DNA of 64,000 bases from Niveibacterium microcysteis (GCF_017161445.1 NZ_CP071060.1:4340001-4404000), one strand, 5' to 3'. Positions 6,344 through 13,611 are shown, numbered from the stretch's first letter. A program made the numbers and translations. The notes: a model not told the origin generated them from the sequence alone.

Positions 6344-6628
6344 TTATCGCCACTGATATGCCGCCCCGTTTGCGATTTGGCGAACTGCCTTCGCGTAAAG
6401 CCACGGATATTGTTTTGAAATCGCGATGGCCGTATTGGCGCAAGCTTCTACGAACGTGCCGCTAATCCAAATTTCCGGTTCGCAAGCGGTCGCCCACACA
6501 GACTGAAACAGCAAAAGCTCTTCACCGAAGCCCGCGAGCTTAGTTTCAACGGACGCTTCAAATGACCATGGCTCGGACCACCTATCAAAGCGTTCGATTT
6601 CAGCGTTGATCATTGAAAAATCGGTCAC
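6344..6628 (-). CDS. Unknown cassette protein (94 aa)
   Basis: It starts at GTG 6628. ATG at 6613 (five codons in) is an equally possible start. It is a soluble, acidic, helical protein: EIERFDRWSEPWSFEASVETKL, then GEELLLFQSVWATACEPEIW, and a C-terminus SKQYPWLYAKAVRQIANG ending YQWR. The PWL.AKAV..IANGAAYQWR ending is familiar from hypothetical proteins of integrons and other mobile regions, without a known role. There are several tryptophans for its size. The stop is a few bases before its attC. No function can be proposed. Confidence 0.6.
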   Translation of the reverse strand: MTDFSMINAEIERFDRWSEPWSFEASVETKLAGFGEELLLFQSVWATACEPEIWISGTFVEACANTAIAISKQYPWLYAKAVRQIANGAAYQWR

Positions 6629-6635
6629 GACAAGC

Positions 6636-6725
6636 GCCTAACGTTGGACGTAACGGGCGCCGGAGCGCAGCGGAGGGAACCAAACTGCGCAGCAGTTTGG
6701 CGTCCCGTTGACGGACTGGTTAGGC
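6636..6725 (-). repeat. attC site, type A, 90 bp
   Basis: Cores GCCTAAC and GTTAGGC. Standard type A sequence with GGACTGGTTAGGC at the end. The first type A site to the right of the type B block. It belongs to the 129-residue membrane-protein cassette. Confidence 0.93.
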
Positions 6726-6753
6726 GTGTTCGCATAGGGCCGACCAGCCGAGG

Positions 6754-7143
6754 CTACTGACATGATGCGACTTGCGTTTGTTCAACTGTGCCAACGTATT
6801 TTGATTCATCACCACAGTTTGAGCGGAGCTGAAACGTATATGCCAACCACAAACCACCAAGAAAAACCAGAATTGCTAGTGCGAAACGAAACCCGTATTG
6901 ACGAGGTAGCCGAATAAGCTGGCCTGCGGCAACCGCACCACCCAAGACGAAGCATGCCGAAGAGAAGTTTCGCCAATGGTCTGTGGCCACCCGACCCGGC
7001 AGCCATGCTTCGAGCGCGTTTACCGAGCCGATAGCTAATGCCCATGGCAGCACGAATGCGGAAACGAACAGCAACGCCCACCGCCAGCCACCTTGTGTCG
7101 GGGTTGCTGCGGTGTATTCGTTTTGACTCTCGGTACCAGGCAT
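6754..7143 (-). CDS. Membrane protein of unknown function (129 aa)
   Basis: It starts at ATG 7143. The polar N-terminus (about 20 residues, TESQNEYTAATPTQ) precedes a helix WALLFVSAFVLPWALAIGS (about 22-42). Two more hydrophobic helices follow at about 62-80 and 85-105. The last ~25 residues are polar with two cysteines (SNCGDESK and a penultimate SCQ). This topology suggests a three-helix inner-membrane protein with one tail outside, where the cysteines could pair. No family is recognised. The gene fills its cassette and stops about 30 bp before the attC core. Confidence 0.65.
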   Translation of the reverse strand: MPGTESQNEYTAATPTQGGWRWALLFVSAFVLPWALAIGSVNALEAWLPGRVATDHWRNFSSACFVLGGAVAAGQLIRLPRQYGFRFALAILVFLGGLWLAYTFQLRSNCGDESKYVGTVEQTQVASCQ

Positions 7144-7151
7144 AGGGGTAC

Positions 7152-7241
7152 GCCTAACGTTGGACGTAACGGGCGCCGGAGCGCAGCGGAGGGAACCAAA
7201 CTGCGCAGCAGTTTGGCGTCCCGTTGACGGACTGGTTAGGC
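7152..7241 (-). repeat. attC site, type A, 90 bp
   Basis: Cores GCCTAAC and GTTAGGC. Sequence essentially identical to the site at 6636, showing recent common origin or homogenisation. It belongs to the 144-residue cassette protein. Confidence 0.93.
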
Positions 7242-7670
7242 CGCACCGTTGTCCCCTTGAGGCGAGCGTTCAGGGAAAGATATGCCGTACCGGGATAGCA
7301 CTTCTTTGCTTGGATTGAACGGAAGAAAGAAATACTTGGCAATTGGGATGACGGAGAGTGCGTACTTCCAGCTCGGAAAACGTTGAACAGCTGCCTCAAT
7401 TTCAGCAAAGCCGGATTCGTCGGGGGTCGCGCCAAACTGGAGAATCCAGACATCAACGACGGGTGTTTGCATCAAATAGAGACGGTTCCGAAAGAGGAAA
7501 TACGCCTCGAAGTCGTCGGTCAAAGCCCATGACTTCTTCGCAATGACTTGCAATCCGTTGAGCGACTCAAGATGCCACATTAGCGTCGATGCCGGCGCGA
7601 GCTCCTGAGCGACCTCAAGGGCTAGTGACGCATCTCTCGTAGGGCTGAGGCGGCGGGTTTCCAGCGGCAT
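7236..7670 (-). CDS. Unknown cassette protein (144 aa)
   Basis: It starts at ATG 7670. It is soluble and alpha/beta, rich in aromatic residues: ALTDDFEAYFLFRNRLYLM, then VDVWILQFGATPDESG, then RFPSWKYALSVIP and IAKYFFLPFNPSKEVLSRYG. There is no signal peptide. The central strands have the look of a small beta-sheet domain of the sort found in immunity or other ligand-binding cassette proteins, but I cannot name a family. The TAA stop is in the attC core. The gene is secure from its position, the function is unknown. Confidence 0.65.
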   Translation of the reverse strand: MPLETRRLSPTRDASLALEVAQELAPASTLMWHLESLNGLQVIAKKSWALTDDFEAYFLFRNRLYLMQTPVVDVWILQFGATPDESGFAEIEAAVQRFPSWKYALSVIPIAKYFFLPFNPSKEVLSRYGISFPERSPQGDNGAA

Positions 7671-7675
7671 TTGCG

Positions 7676-7765
7676 GCCTAACGTTGGACGTAACGGGCGC
7701 CGGAGCGCAGCGGAGGGAACCAAAATGCGCAGCATTTTGGCGTCCCGTTGACGGACTTGTTAGCC
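7676..7765 (-). repeat. attC site, type A, 90 bp
   Basis: Cores GCCTAAC and GTTAGCC. Apex AAAATGCGCAGCATTTT. It belongs to the lipoprotein cassette to its right, whose stop is in the core. Confidence 0.93.
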
Positions 7766-8092
7766 AGCGGCGGCATTGCGCAGCTCACCGTTAACGAACA
7801 AGACGGCGCCGGTTGGTGTGACGACGTAACGGACGGTAGCTTTTTCGGGAACGCTCCCAAACGAAATGCCGTCGACGGTGACTTTGCCATCACTAACTGT
7901 TACGTGGTGATGCGCGACTGAAATTGACCCGTTGCCGGTAACTGACCCCTCAACGCTTTTCGTTTCGCCGGCCGACGAAGATACCGAACTGGATGATGAG
8001 TTTGGGCCAGTGCTCTCTGCGCATGCCGAGAGACCGAGCAATGCCAAAATGGCGGACACGACTAACAGCCTCTGCATACTGACCGCTTTCAT
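7760..8092 (-). CDS. Small lipoprotein of unknown function
   Basis: The protein has 110 residues from ATG 8092. The N-terminus MQRLLVVSAILALLGLSAC (from a second possible start five codons in) is a lipoprotein signal with lipobox LSAC, so Cys would be lipidated. A serine-rich linker (GPNSSSSSVSSSAGE) follows. Then comes a small beta-rich domain of about 65 residues with SVAHHHVTVSDGKVTVDG, FGSVPEKATVRYVV and AVLFVNGELRN. That layout fits a surface-anchored beta-sandwich. No family is recognised. The stop lies in the attC core. Lipidation and envelope location are inferred from the signal. Confidence 0.7.
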   Translation of the reverse strand: MKAVSMQRLLVVSAILALLGLSACAESTGPNSSSSSVSSSAGETKSVEGSVTGNGSISVAHHHVTVSDGKVTVDGISFGSVPEKATVRYVVTPTGAVLFVNGELRNAAAG

Positions 8093-8104
8093 TTTCTTGT
8101 TGCT

Positions 8105-8194
8105 GGCTAACGTTGGACGTAACGGGCGCCGGAGCGCAGCGGAGGGAACCAAACTGCGCAGCAGTTTGGCGTCCCGTTGACGGACTTGTTGGGC
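8105..8194 (-). repeat. attC site, type A, 90 bp
   Basis: Cores GGCTAAC and GTTGGGC. The left core departs from the RYYYAAC consensus at one position. Standard type A arms. It belongs to the 112-residue cassette protein. Confidence 0.92.
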
Positions 8195-8227
8195 GTCACG
8201 GTAGGCAGTTCGATGACGCTCAGACTG

Positions 8228-8566
8228 CTACCGCCTATCCGGCCAGTCATGGTGGAAATAGGCCGCCAAATTGTCGTTGCCATCGTAGACCTCGAACCGA
8301 TGCCTTATACCAACAGCCGCCAGTGCGTTCGACACAAGCCTACTGTCCGTGATCATTTTCTCCGTTGTTTCTGCGTCAGCGACAATACATGGTTGGCTGA
8401 TATCGCCGCCGTATTGTTCGAAGGAAGAGCGTTCGCAGCCTTCAACGCGGACAGAATATCTCCCAATATGCACACGAAGCCCGGCAGAAGTGAGCACGCG
8501 CGCCAACTCTTCCTTCGGGGGCCAACTAGATAGCTGCCCGGAGAGGGTTGCGAATTCTTCGTTCAT
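8228..8566 (-). CDS. Unknown cassette protein (112 aa)
   Basis: It starts at ATG 8566. The longer open frame runs into attC. It is soluble, with no signal. An N-terminal helical stretch (ATLSGQLSSWPPKEELARVLTS) is followed by strands LRVHIGRYSVRVEG and CIVADAETTEKMITD. A final part has RHRFEVYDGNDNLAAYFHHDWP. The pattern of an amphipathic helix then paired strands suggests a small alpha/beta domain. I do not recognise the family. Two histidines and an aspartate near the C-terminus are noticeable but not diagnostic. It ends about 35 bp before its attC core. Confidence 0.6.
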   Translation of the reverse strand: MNEEFATLSGQLSSWPPKEELARVLTSAGLRVHIGRYSVRVEGCERSSFEQYGGDISQPCIVADAETTEKMITDSRLVSNALAAVGIRHRFEVYDGNDNLAAYFHHDWPDRR

Positions 8567-8569
8567 GAC

Positions 8570-8659
8570 GCCCAACGTTGGAAGTAACGGGCACCGAGGC
8601 GCAGCCGAGGGGACCCAAATGCGTAGCATTTGGGTGTCCCGTTGACTGACTTGTTAGCC
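8570..8659 (-). repeat. attC site, type A variant, 90 bp
   Basis: Cores GCCCAAC and GTTAGCC. Arms AGTAACGGGCACC and GGTGTCCCGTTGACT combine type A outer pairs with the type B inner CACC/GGTG pair. It belongs to the DUF3592-like cassette. Confidence 0.92.
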
Positions 8660-8679
8660 ATAGTGCCGATTAGAGAAGG

Positions 8680-9114
8680 TTAAACGTACAGGTCTTTGAC
8701 GATGGCCGTGGATGTGGACGGTTGAACCAAAACACGCACAGGCTGGCCGATAGCTAAGGACATGACGCGCTTCGATTTATGGACTGCCGTCCAGCCATTC
8801 ATAGGCTTTCCGTTCATTTCAAACTGGAACTCGAGGCGCCCTCGGTCGCGAACGATCTGCACCCAAGTGATTTGACCCGCGACCTCAGTGCCGTGGGCAA
8901 AGAGATTGAAGATGCGTTTTGCGCGCCAAATCAGAATCACCGCGAGCGTCGCGGAAATCACCGTTGCCAGGGCGACGTAAAACGAAACCTCGCTTGGATC
9001 CAGCCGCTTCAGGACGGGAAATGCCGTGAAGATAACCCAAACGACCGGAATGCCGAGCGCACAAGCCAACGCGGGCCAGTCGTTCCAGATGATTGCGCGA
9101 ACAGAGGGTTTCAT
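8680..9114 (-). CDS. Membrane protein with DUF3592-like soluble domain
   Basis: The protein has 144 residues from ATG 9114. Upstream codons lie in attC. Two membrane helices (about 13-34 and 43-63) are followed by a charged segment RAKRIFNLFAHG. Then comes a beta-rich domain: GTEVAGQITWVQIVRDRGRLEFQF, a short turn, and LAIGQPVRVLVQPS. This topology (two helices, then a five-strand OB/SH3-like domain in which a partner of 'G..V.VLYDP' is present) resembles DUF3592 proteins. The function of that family is unknown. The resemblance is by eye, and the domain could be a different small beta-barrel. Confidence 0.6.
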   Translation of the reverse strand: MKPSVRAIIWNDWPALACALGIPVVWVIFTAFPVLKRLDPSEVSFYVALATVISATLAVILIWRAKRIFNLFAHGTEVAGQITWVQIVRDRGRLEFQFEMNGKPMNGWTAVHKSKRVMSLAIGQPVRVLVQPSTSTAIVKDLYV

Positions 9115-9116
9115 AT

Positions 9117-9206
9117 GGCTAACGTTGGACGTAACGGGCGCCGGAGCGCAGCGGAGGGAACCAAACTGCGCAGCAGTTTGGCGTCCCGTTGACGGACTTG
9201 TTAGCC
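9117..9206 (-). repeat. attC site, type A, 90 bp
   Basis: Cores GGCTAAC and GTTAGCC. Standard type A. It belongs to the 140-residue cassette protein whose stop is in the core. Confidence 0.93.
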
Positions 9207-9623
9207 CGCATAGCGCTTGAACCATGGAAGCGCTACAGCCCGAGAAAGTTGGGCGACTTCGAATTCAAACCCAAACGACACCGAGTGCCAGAAGGCGCTG
9301 TTTTCGCGCTGGACCTCGTAGCCGGTAGTGCCATGAACGGCGATGTTGCCACGCGAAGTAACCGACGATACGACGAGCGTGAGTTCGTTTGGTGAGATGG
9401 ATTTGAGCGTTGCTTCACCACGAAGGGTGCGCTCAAGCTCCACGAGCTTGGAGCAGAAGGATCTGAGACTTGGGCCGACAACCCAAAGGTCGTTGTGCCC
9501 GGCGAACCCATTTGAGTTCACCGCAACCGTCAGATAGGCGTCGGCTCCCATTTGCGGTTCGGAATTTCCGTCTGAGGCAAGTGTCAATTCGAAAGCGTCG
9601 TCGCCGTTTGAAAAGCGGACCAT
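9201..9623 (-). CDS. Unknown cassette protein, possibly DUF6228-like
   Basis: The protein has 140 residues from ATG 9623. It is soluble and beta-rich: AYLTVAVNSNGFAG, then LWVVGPSLRSFCSKLVELERTLRGEATLKS, then NELTLVVSSVTSRGNIAVHG and WHSVSFGFEFEVAQLSRA. A helix with 'F...L.eLer..rGea.L.s.s' followed by two long strands recalls DUF6228-type proteins, which are often found with immunity genes. That match is weak and from memory. There is no signal or membrane segment. The stop codon falls in the attC core. If it is an immunity protein, it lies far from the other immunity-like cassettes at the left end. Confidence 0.6.
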   Translation of the reverse strand: MVRFSNGDDAFELTLASDGNSEPQMGADAYLTVAVNSNGFAGHNDLWVVGPSLRSFCSKLVELERTLRGEATLKSISPNELTLVVSSVTSRGNIAVHGTTGYEVQRENSAFWHSVSFGFEFEVAQLSRAVALPWFKRYAG

Positions 9624-9634
9624 ATTTGTGTGCG

Positions 9635-9724
9635 GGCTAACGTTGGACGTAACGGGCGCCGGAGCGCAGCGGAGGGAACCAAACTGCGCAGCAGTTTGGC
9701 GTCCCGTTGACGGACTTGTTAGGC
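9635..9724 (-). repeat. attC site, type A, 90 bp
   Basis: Cores GGCTAAC and GTTAGGC. Standard type A arms and the AACTGCGCAGCAGTT apex. It belongs to the exported Cys-rich cassette protein. Confidence 0.93.
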
Positions 9725-9755
9725 CGCCGCTGCCGCAAACTCTCCACGGAAATGC

Positions 9756-10169
9756 TCAGCATGAGCCGTCGTTCCCGTGCAGAAACTCTGGAACGCCCTT
9801 CTTTCCGCAACCCTTTACGCAGATGTACTTCTCGCCCAGTTCGTTCACGTCCGTTGAACAATTGTTCTGACTACGACCGAAGTGCGTTCTCTGGTAAGTG
9901 GCGCCGGCTAGTGGTGTGTTGCCACCCTTTCGACAAGTGAAGCCGTTGCTAGTAAGGCTGCATTCATTCTTGAACAGATACGTACGCTGCGCAGAAACGC
10001 GTCCAGGATTCACCTTCCAGACCAGTATTTGCGTTTCTGGTTCGCACTCATTGTTTATTGAAATATGGATGCCATCAACTTCGGCGTGCGCAATATCGCC
10101 ATCGCATGCTGCAAACGCGGGCAACAACCCGGGAATCAGCGTCAGTAGGACTAGAAGGAGTAGCCGCAT
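9756..10169 (-). CDS. Exported cysteine-rich protein of unknown function
   Basis: The protein has 137 residues from ATG 10169. The first ~21 residues (MRLLLLVLLTLIPGLLPAFA) are a clear signal peptide, with likely cleavage after AFA. The mature protein contains eight cysteines, including ACDGD at the start, NNECEPE, ECSL, FTCRK, NCST, YICVKGC and a C-terminal GSC. That suggests disulfides in the periplasm or outside. One strand (IHISINNE) and ILVWKVNPGRVS are visible. No family is recognised. It ends about 37 bp before the attC core. Small secreted Cys-rich proteins are common among cassettes of environmental integrons, but their roles are unknown. Confidence 0.7.
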   Translation of the reverse strand: MRLLLLVLLTLIPGLLPAFAACDGDIAHAEVDGIHISINNECEPETQILVWKVNPGRVSAQRTYLFKNECSLTSNGFTCRKGGNTPLAGATYQRTHFGRSQNNCSTDVNELGEKYICVKGCGKKGVPEFLHGNDGSC

Positions 10170-10173
10170 GTTG

Positions 10174-10263
10174 GCCTAACGTTGGACGTAACGGGCGCCG
10201 AGGCGCAGCCGAGGGAACCCAAATGCGCAGAATTTGGGTGTCCCGTTGACGGACTTGTTAGGC
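10174..10263 (-). repeat. attC site, type A variant, 90 bp
   Basis: Cores GCCTAAC and GTTAGGC. The left arm GGGCGCC faces right GGTGTCCC, so the inner pair is G.T. The apex AAATGCGCAGAATTT has a G-to-A break of the palindrome. It belongs to the exported helical cassette protein. Confidence 0.92.
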
Positions 10264-10276
10264 GCCACTCGCAACC

Positions 10277-10759
10277 CTAATGGAGCGATGCTGCCAATTT
10301 CAGAGCGGACTGCATCTCTGTTCTGAGCCAACTTTCGTTGGTGGCCTGATGCGCATAAGTCGCACACATTGATTTTGCTTGCGCGTCGTTAAGTTTGGCG
10401 AAAGTGTTCAGCACGGCGGTAGCACCCAAAGGTTGTGCCCCCGTGAGCGCTAGTAGAGCGCCTACACCGGATTGAAGAGAATTCGAGCTCTCTGGGTTCT
10501 TTAGTTTCTCATAGGCCGATTGCTCAACATCAACCGCAGCCTGCTGGAGTTCGCCCAAAAGAGCTTGATTAGCAGCCCGCCACTTCGCAATAGACTGGCT
10601 GAATTGCTTGCCTTCTGTGGGCGCCCGTGCAGTGCAAACCTGCTCTTGGACGACGAGCATTTCATCCGCGTACAGCATTGCCAAGCCTGACTCCTCGCCC
10701 GGAGAGTGAGCCGAGGAGACTGCGGGGAGTAAGGTGCAGAGCAGAGCTAGTTTTCTCAT
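10277..10759 (-). CDS. Exported helical protein of unknown function
   Basis: The protein has 160 residues from ATG 10759. A signal peptide MRKLALLCTLLPAVSSA is followed by a mature domain that looks all-helical: LAMLYADEMLVVQEQVCTA, then FSQSIAKWRAANQALLGELQQAA, then LAASLH at the end. There are two cysteines (VCTAR and MCATY), which could form one disulfide. No family is recognised. The helical bundle of about 140 residues with paired Cys resembles small periplasmic proteins. It fills its cassette, and its stop is 14 bp from the attC core. Export is inferred from the signal only. Confidence 0.7.
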   Translation of the reverse strand: MRKLALLCTLLPAVSSAHSPGEESGLAMLYADEMLVVQEQVCTARAPTEGKQFSQSIAKWRAANQALLGELQQAAVDVEQSAYEKLKNPESSNSLQSGVGALLALTGAQPLGATAVLNTFAKLNDAQAKSMCATYAHQATNESWLRTEMQSALKLAASLH

Positions 10760-10787
10760 GTTTCGATAGAGATGAAATTAGAAGTGT

Positions 10788-10877
10788 GCCTAACGTTGGA
10801 CGTAACGGGCGCCGGAGCGCAGCGGAGGGCACCAAACTGCGCAGCAGTTTGGCGTCCCGTTGACGGACTTGTTAGCC
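10788..10877 (-). repeat. attC site, type A, 90 bp
   Basis: Cores GCCTAAC and GTTAGCC. GGAGGGCACC in place of GGAGGGAACC on the loop side. It belongs to the 137-residue cassette protein. Confidence 0.93.
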
Positions 10878-11285
10878 GGCGCTGAACAGAGTTTTGTCAT
10901 GGTCTGCTAAGTGGCGAAACGCAAGTGTGCTTCCCTCCTCGAAGTTCAGCGTAGCACCGACTTCCGTCGAAGCTCCCCAATACTCGACGGACGCTAGATT
11001 GCGGCCAACGACGCCCGGCATCTCCGATAGGTTTACCAAAACAAGTGCACTTGAGTCGGTGTGGTTTACCGGCACTGTCGGTTGGTCAGACGAGCGCCAA
11101 AATATCGTGTTGCCATCGAAATAGAGCCGAACCCACTTACCAGAGAACTCGAAATAGGCGACGTTCGCAGGGTCTGCGACCTCACCGTGCTCTTGATGCT
11201 GCAATAGGCAGAACGATGTGCATTTACAACCGACGATCGGCGGTTGTTCACCATTGAGCGAGTAGAGCGGAGTGCCGGTGGTCAT
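10872..11285 (-). CDS. Unknown cassette protein (137 aa)
   Basis: It starts at ATG 11285, two residues from the cassette boundary. The longer frame is in attC. It is soluble and beta-rich: VAYFEFSGKWVRLYFDGNTIFWRSSD, then SALVLVNLSEMPGVVGRNLASVEYW and GATLNFEEGSTLAFRHLADHDK. Two cysteines and one more (CKCTSFC) near residue 20 form a small cluster. The plan (three short strands, then a helix, then two strands) resembles immunity-type cassette proteins but I cannot name the family. The stop is taken from the attC core. There is no signal peptide. Confidence 0.6.
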   Translation of the reverse strand: MTTGTPLYSLNGEQPPIVGCKCTSFCLLQHQEHGEVADPANVAYFEFSGKWVRLYFDGNTIFWRSSDQPTVPVNHTDSSALVLVNLSEMPGVVGRNLASVEYWGASTEVGATLNFEEGSTLAFRHLADHDKTLFSAG

Positions 11286-11291
11286 CGAGAC

Positions 11292-11381
11292 GGCTAACGT
11301 TGGACGTAACGGGCGCCGAAGCGCAGCGGAGGGAACCAAAATGCGCTGCATTTTGGCGTCCCGTTGACGGACTTGTTAGAG
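11292..11381 (-). repeat. attC site, type A, 90 bp
   Basis: Cores GGCTAAC and GTTAGAG. GGCGCCGAAGCGC on the left and apex AAAATGCGCTGCATTTT. It belongs to the exported 173-residue cassette protein. Confidence 0.93.
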
Positions 11382-11409
11382 CAGCATGCCGAAAGGCGCA
11401 CTCGTGGCG

Positions 11410-11931
11410 TCATATTAGTGGGGGGGGCAGAAGATCGCCGTCTTGGGCAATGCCTTCAAGATCGAGCGATCCTTCAGGGTAGGCGTCGCACTCGAGGAGC
11501 GCCACATTGCTACTGTAAAAAGCTTTGCCAACTGCAACATTGCCGGCTTGGACTCCGCCAGAGATGCCATTCAAGTCTTCTGCACCGTCGGTAGCCGAAA
11601 GGGTGTAGAAATATGGCCCGCTTCTAAATCCTATCTCAATTAGGGAGCTATGGTATGGATGAAGCCGACGCCAATAGAACTGCGCCTGAGATCGTGAGCG
11701 CGACTTAGGAAATACCAGTTCAGGGGCTTTCCCGGGAGCGCCAAAGCGGTACTGCAAATAGCCGACGTCTCGTTTGAGGTTCGGTGAGGCGCAAACTGAA
11801 GCGATTCGGTTGCTTCGTTTGACCTTGCAGTTGAACACTACCGCCTCTTCCGTCGTACAGAGGGACGCCGCATTCGAGGCGCCGCACAGAAGTACAACTA
11901 AGGCAAAAGCGAAGGAGCGCCAGAGAATCAT
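11410..11931 (-). CDS. Exported protein of unknown function (173 aa)
   Basis: It starts at ATG 11931. Signal peptide MILWRSFAFALVVLLCGASNA, then CTTEEAVVFNCKVKRSNRIASVCASP and VGYLQYRFG, followed by LVFPKSRSRSQAQFYWRRLH. The 'EAVVFNCK..., SVCAS, GYLQYRFG' sequence is a recognisable conserved N-terminal module in exported proteins of unknown function, including many from mobile regions. A second half with GPYFYTLSATDG and VALLECDAYPEGSLDLEG contains a further Cys. A periplasmic location is likely. It ends about 29 bp before the attC core. Family known by pattern only, with no function. Confidence 0.7.
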   Translation of the reverse strand: MILWRSFAFALVVLLCGASNAASLCTTEEAVVFNCKVKRSNRIASVCASPNLKRDVGYLQYRFGAPGKAPELVFPKSRSRSQAQFYWRRLHPYHSSLIEIGFRSGPYFYTLSATDGAEDLNGISGGVQAGNVAVGKAFYSSNVALLECDAYPEGSLDLEGIAQDGDLLPPPLI

Positions 11932-11938
11932 TGGGTTG

Positions 11939-12028
11939 CTCTAACGTTGGACGTAACGGGCGCCGGAGCGCAGCGACGGGGACCAAACTGCGCAGCAGTT
12001 TGGCGTCCCGTTGACGGACTTGTTAGAG
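11939..12028 (-). repeat. attC site, type A, 90 bp
   Basis: Cores CTCTAAC and GTTAGAG. GCAGCGACGGGGACC on the loop side. It belongs to the HEPN-like cassette, whose stop lies in the core. Confidence 0.93.
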
Positions 12029-12520
12029 CACATTTGGCAGTCCTCTTGGCGGGTATCCGACTTCGGTACCGATGGCCTGAAGCAGCCTAATTGCTGCACG
12101 CTTTAGGGGGCCGAACGCCGGATAGGTTTTCATGCCGGTGACAATATATTGAAGTTGTTTTGTTCTGTATAGATCGTCAAGAATCTCAATGGTCTCTAGT
12201 TCCTCGGAAGAAAGGGCGACCAGAGAAAGCAGGCCTAGCTCCTTTGACTTGCGGAGTGCGTCGTGAAGATTGTGACCATAGTCGAACCGCAGCTTCCTAA
12301 GGGTGACACCTCTAGAAAGAAGAAAAGCTTTAAGCGACAGTTCAATGGATTGCCCAACCAGGAATAGAACCGGAATAGGTGGAACAAGTTTAAAGGCTGG
12401 CTCCTTTCCAAGGCTTTCATCTGTGGCAATTGCGGCCAACATGAACTCGCAAGCATAGCGACACATGCCAATTGGTGTTGTACGGGTTTCGTCGCCGTGA
12501 ATTGCGTTTGGTGGATTCAT
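12023..12520 (-). CDS. HEPN-like domain cassette protein
   Basis: The protein has 165 residues from ATG 12520. An N-terminal segment is followed by MCRYACEFMLAAIATDE, then PIPVLFLVGQSIELSLKAFLL, then LRFDYGHNLHDALRKSKELGL. The pattern 'Q.iElslKAfLl..G....l...GHnL...L..a' is the conserved part of HEPN-type four-helix proteins. HEPN domains often act as RNases in toxin-antitoxin and phage-defence systems, but many lack the catalytic RX4-6H motif. Here I see only RFDYGH, which has R-x4-H spacing, so catalysis is possible but unproven. No nucleotidyltransferase partner lies in the cassette. The stop is in the attC core. Confidence 0.65.
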   Translation of the reverse strand: MNPPNAIHGDETRTTPIGMCRYACEFMLAAIATDESLGKEPAFKLVPPIPVLFLVGQSIELSLKAFLLSRGVTLRKLRFDYGHNLHDALRKSKELGLLSLVALSSEELETIEILDDLYRTKQLQYIVTGMKTYPAFGPLKRAAIRLLQAIGTEVGYPPRGLPNVL

Positions 12521-12523
12521 GTG

Positions 12524-12613
12524 CTCTAACGTTGGACGTAACGGGCGCCGGAGCGCAGCGGAGGGAACCAAAGTGCGCAGCACTTTGGCGTCCCGTTGAC
12601 GGACTTGTTAGCG
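12524..12613 (-). repeat. attC site, type A, 90 bp
   Basis: Cores CTCTAAC and GTTAGCG. Apex AAAGTGCGCAGCACTTT, a compensatory change on both arms that preserves pairing. It belongs to the lipoprotein-like cassette. Confidence 0.93.
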
Positions 12614-12631
12614 TGGCGAGGACGCGTGGGG

Positions 12632-13003
12632 CTAGTTTGCATGTGATACCGCGACGCTTGCTATGGCGCCACCAGGCGAAACTGTGACGACCACCCGTAG
12701 TAGTTCGTCGGAGAAAACGCCCTCCCGGTATACGTAAATGCAGTCGATGCGTTCCGCTGTCCGCAGAGCGCATGACTTAGGTGGGTGGGTCATGTCGAGT
12801 GCAAACGCCGCAACTGGCTTGCCAACCAGGAATGAATTTGCGTGTTGATTGATCGCCGCGATTGAGATCGTCTTCGCTTGCTGATCTGTAACCCCCAGAG
12901 CGGAGAGTAGTTCTTCTTCGGACGTTTCGCAGTTGCAGGCGCAACCACAAACGACCGACATTATAAGGATTGGTACGAGCGCGGCTGTCCCCGGGATGCT
13001 CAT
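12632..13003 (-). CDS. Exported, probable lipoprotein of unknown function
   Basis: The protein has 123 residues from ATG 13003. The N-terminal hydrophobic stretch (ALVPILIMSVVCGCACNC) ends in four closely spaced cysteines. One of them (VVCGC or GCAC) could be a lipobox cysteine. The mature part has EEELLSALGVTDQQAKTISI, then GKPVAAFALDM, CALRTAERIDCIYVYREG and LLRVVVTVSPGGAIASV. The last strands look like a beta-sheet edge. No family is recognised. Lipid attachment is inferred and weaker than for the cassette at 7760 because the cysteine run is unusual. It ends 20 bp before the attC core. Confidence 0.62.
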   Translation of the reverse strand: MSIPGTAALVPILIMSVVCGCACNCETSEEELLSALGVTDQQAKTISIAAINQHANSFLVGKPVAAFALDMTHPPKSCALRTAERIDCIYVYREGVFSDELLRVVVTVSPGGAIASVAVSHAN

Positions 13004-13010
13004 GTGTTCA

Positions 13011-13100
13011 CGCTAACGTTGGACGTAACGGGCGCCTGAGCGCAGCGAAGGGAACCAAACTGCGCAGCAGTTTGGCGTCCCGTTGACGGACTGGTTAGAA
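13011..13100 (-). repeat. attC site, type A, 90 bp
   Basis: Cores CGCTAAC and GTTAGAA. GGCGCCTGAGCGC on the left. It belongs to the 166-residue membrane-protein cassette. Confidence 0.93.
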
Positions 13101-13104
13101 ATAG

Positions 13105-13605
13105 TCACTCAGCCACCTGCCGCCCAGCGATGTAGACGGCGATACGGCCAGATAGGGCGACAAGGGCGGCCGAAAACGCCATCTGAGCGATAACGGCGTA
13201 GACATCGGCCCGGGCTTCCGGCGTGAGGCTGGAGAAGTAGGAGGCACTTCCAGGAACAATCATTGCTCGAAATACGATAGAGGCAACGTAGCTGAGCGAC
13301 GACCAGAAAAACCAGAGGCCGATTAATGCGCAGCCGATCCGTGCCGCTTCAAAGCCAGGCACACGAACAACATTGTCGAAGTTGGTGCGCGGGATGATCT
13401 TGTGCGCGACTGCCATAGGGAACAGCCAGAGACCTAGGGCCAGTGCCAAATAGATGCCACCGTAGACTAGAGCGCTCGGAAGTTGATCGCCTAGGTTGGC
13501 GGAAGTAAGTTGGTGCGGGACGATGAAAAAGTAGTTGGCTGAACTCGCCGCACATAGGACGGCAAATAGACGAACTGCAATCGCGACAATTTGCTGAGGC
13601 GTCAT
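13105..13605 (-). CDS. Membrane protein of unknown function (166 aa)
   Basis: It starts at ATG 13605. About four membrane helices: residues 8-30, 43-64, 90-112 and 135-155. Loops are short. An N-terminal QQIVAIAVRLFAVLCAA leads in, and there is a periplasm-side FIVPHQLTSANLGDQLP. The GCALIGLWFFWSSLSYV helix has a Trp-Phe-Phe-Trp group. The C-terminus is basic (GRQVAE). There is no enzymatic signature and no recognised family. This is one of the longer membrane-protein cassettes. It stops 4 bp before its attC core. Confidence 0.68.
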   Translation of the reverse strand: MTPQQIVAIAVRLFAVLCAASSANYFFIVPHQLTSANLGDQLPSALVYGGIYLALALGLWLFPMAVAHKIIPRTNFDNVVRVPGFEAARIGCALIGLWFFWSSLSYVASIVFRAMIVPGSASYFSSLTPEARADVYAVIAQMAFSAALVALSGRIAVYIAGRQVAE

Positions 13606-13611
13606 GGCTAT

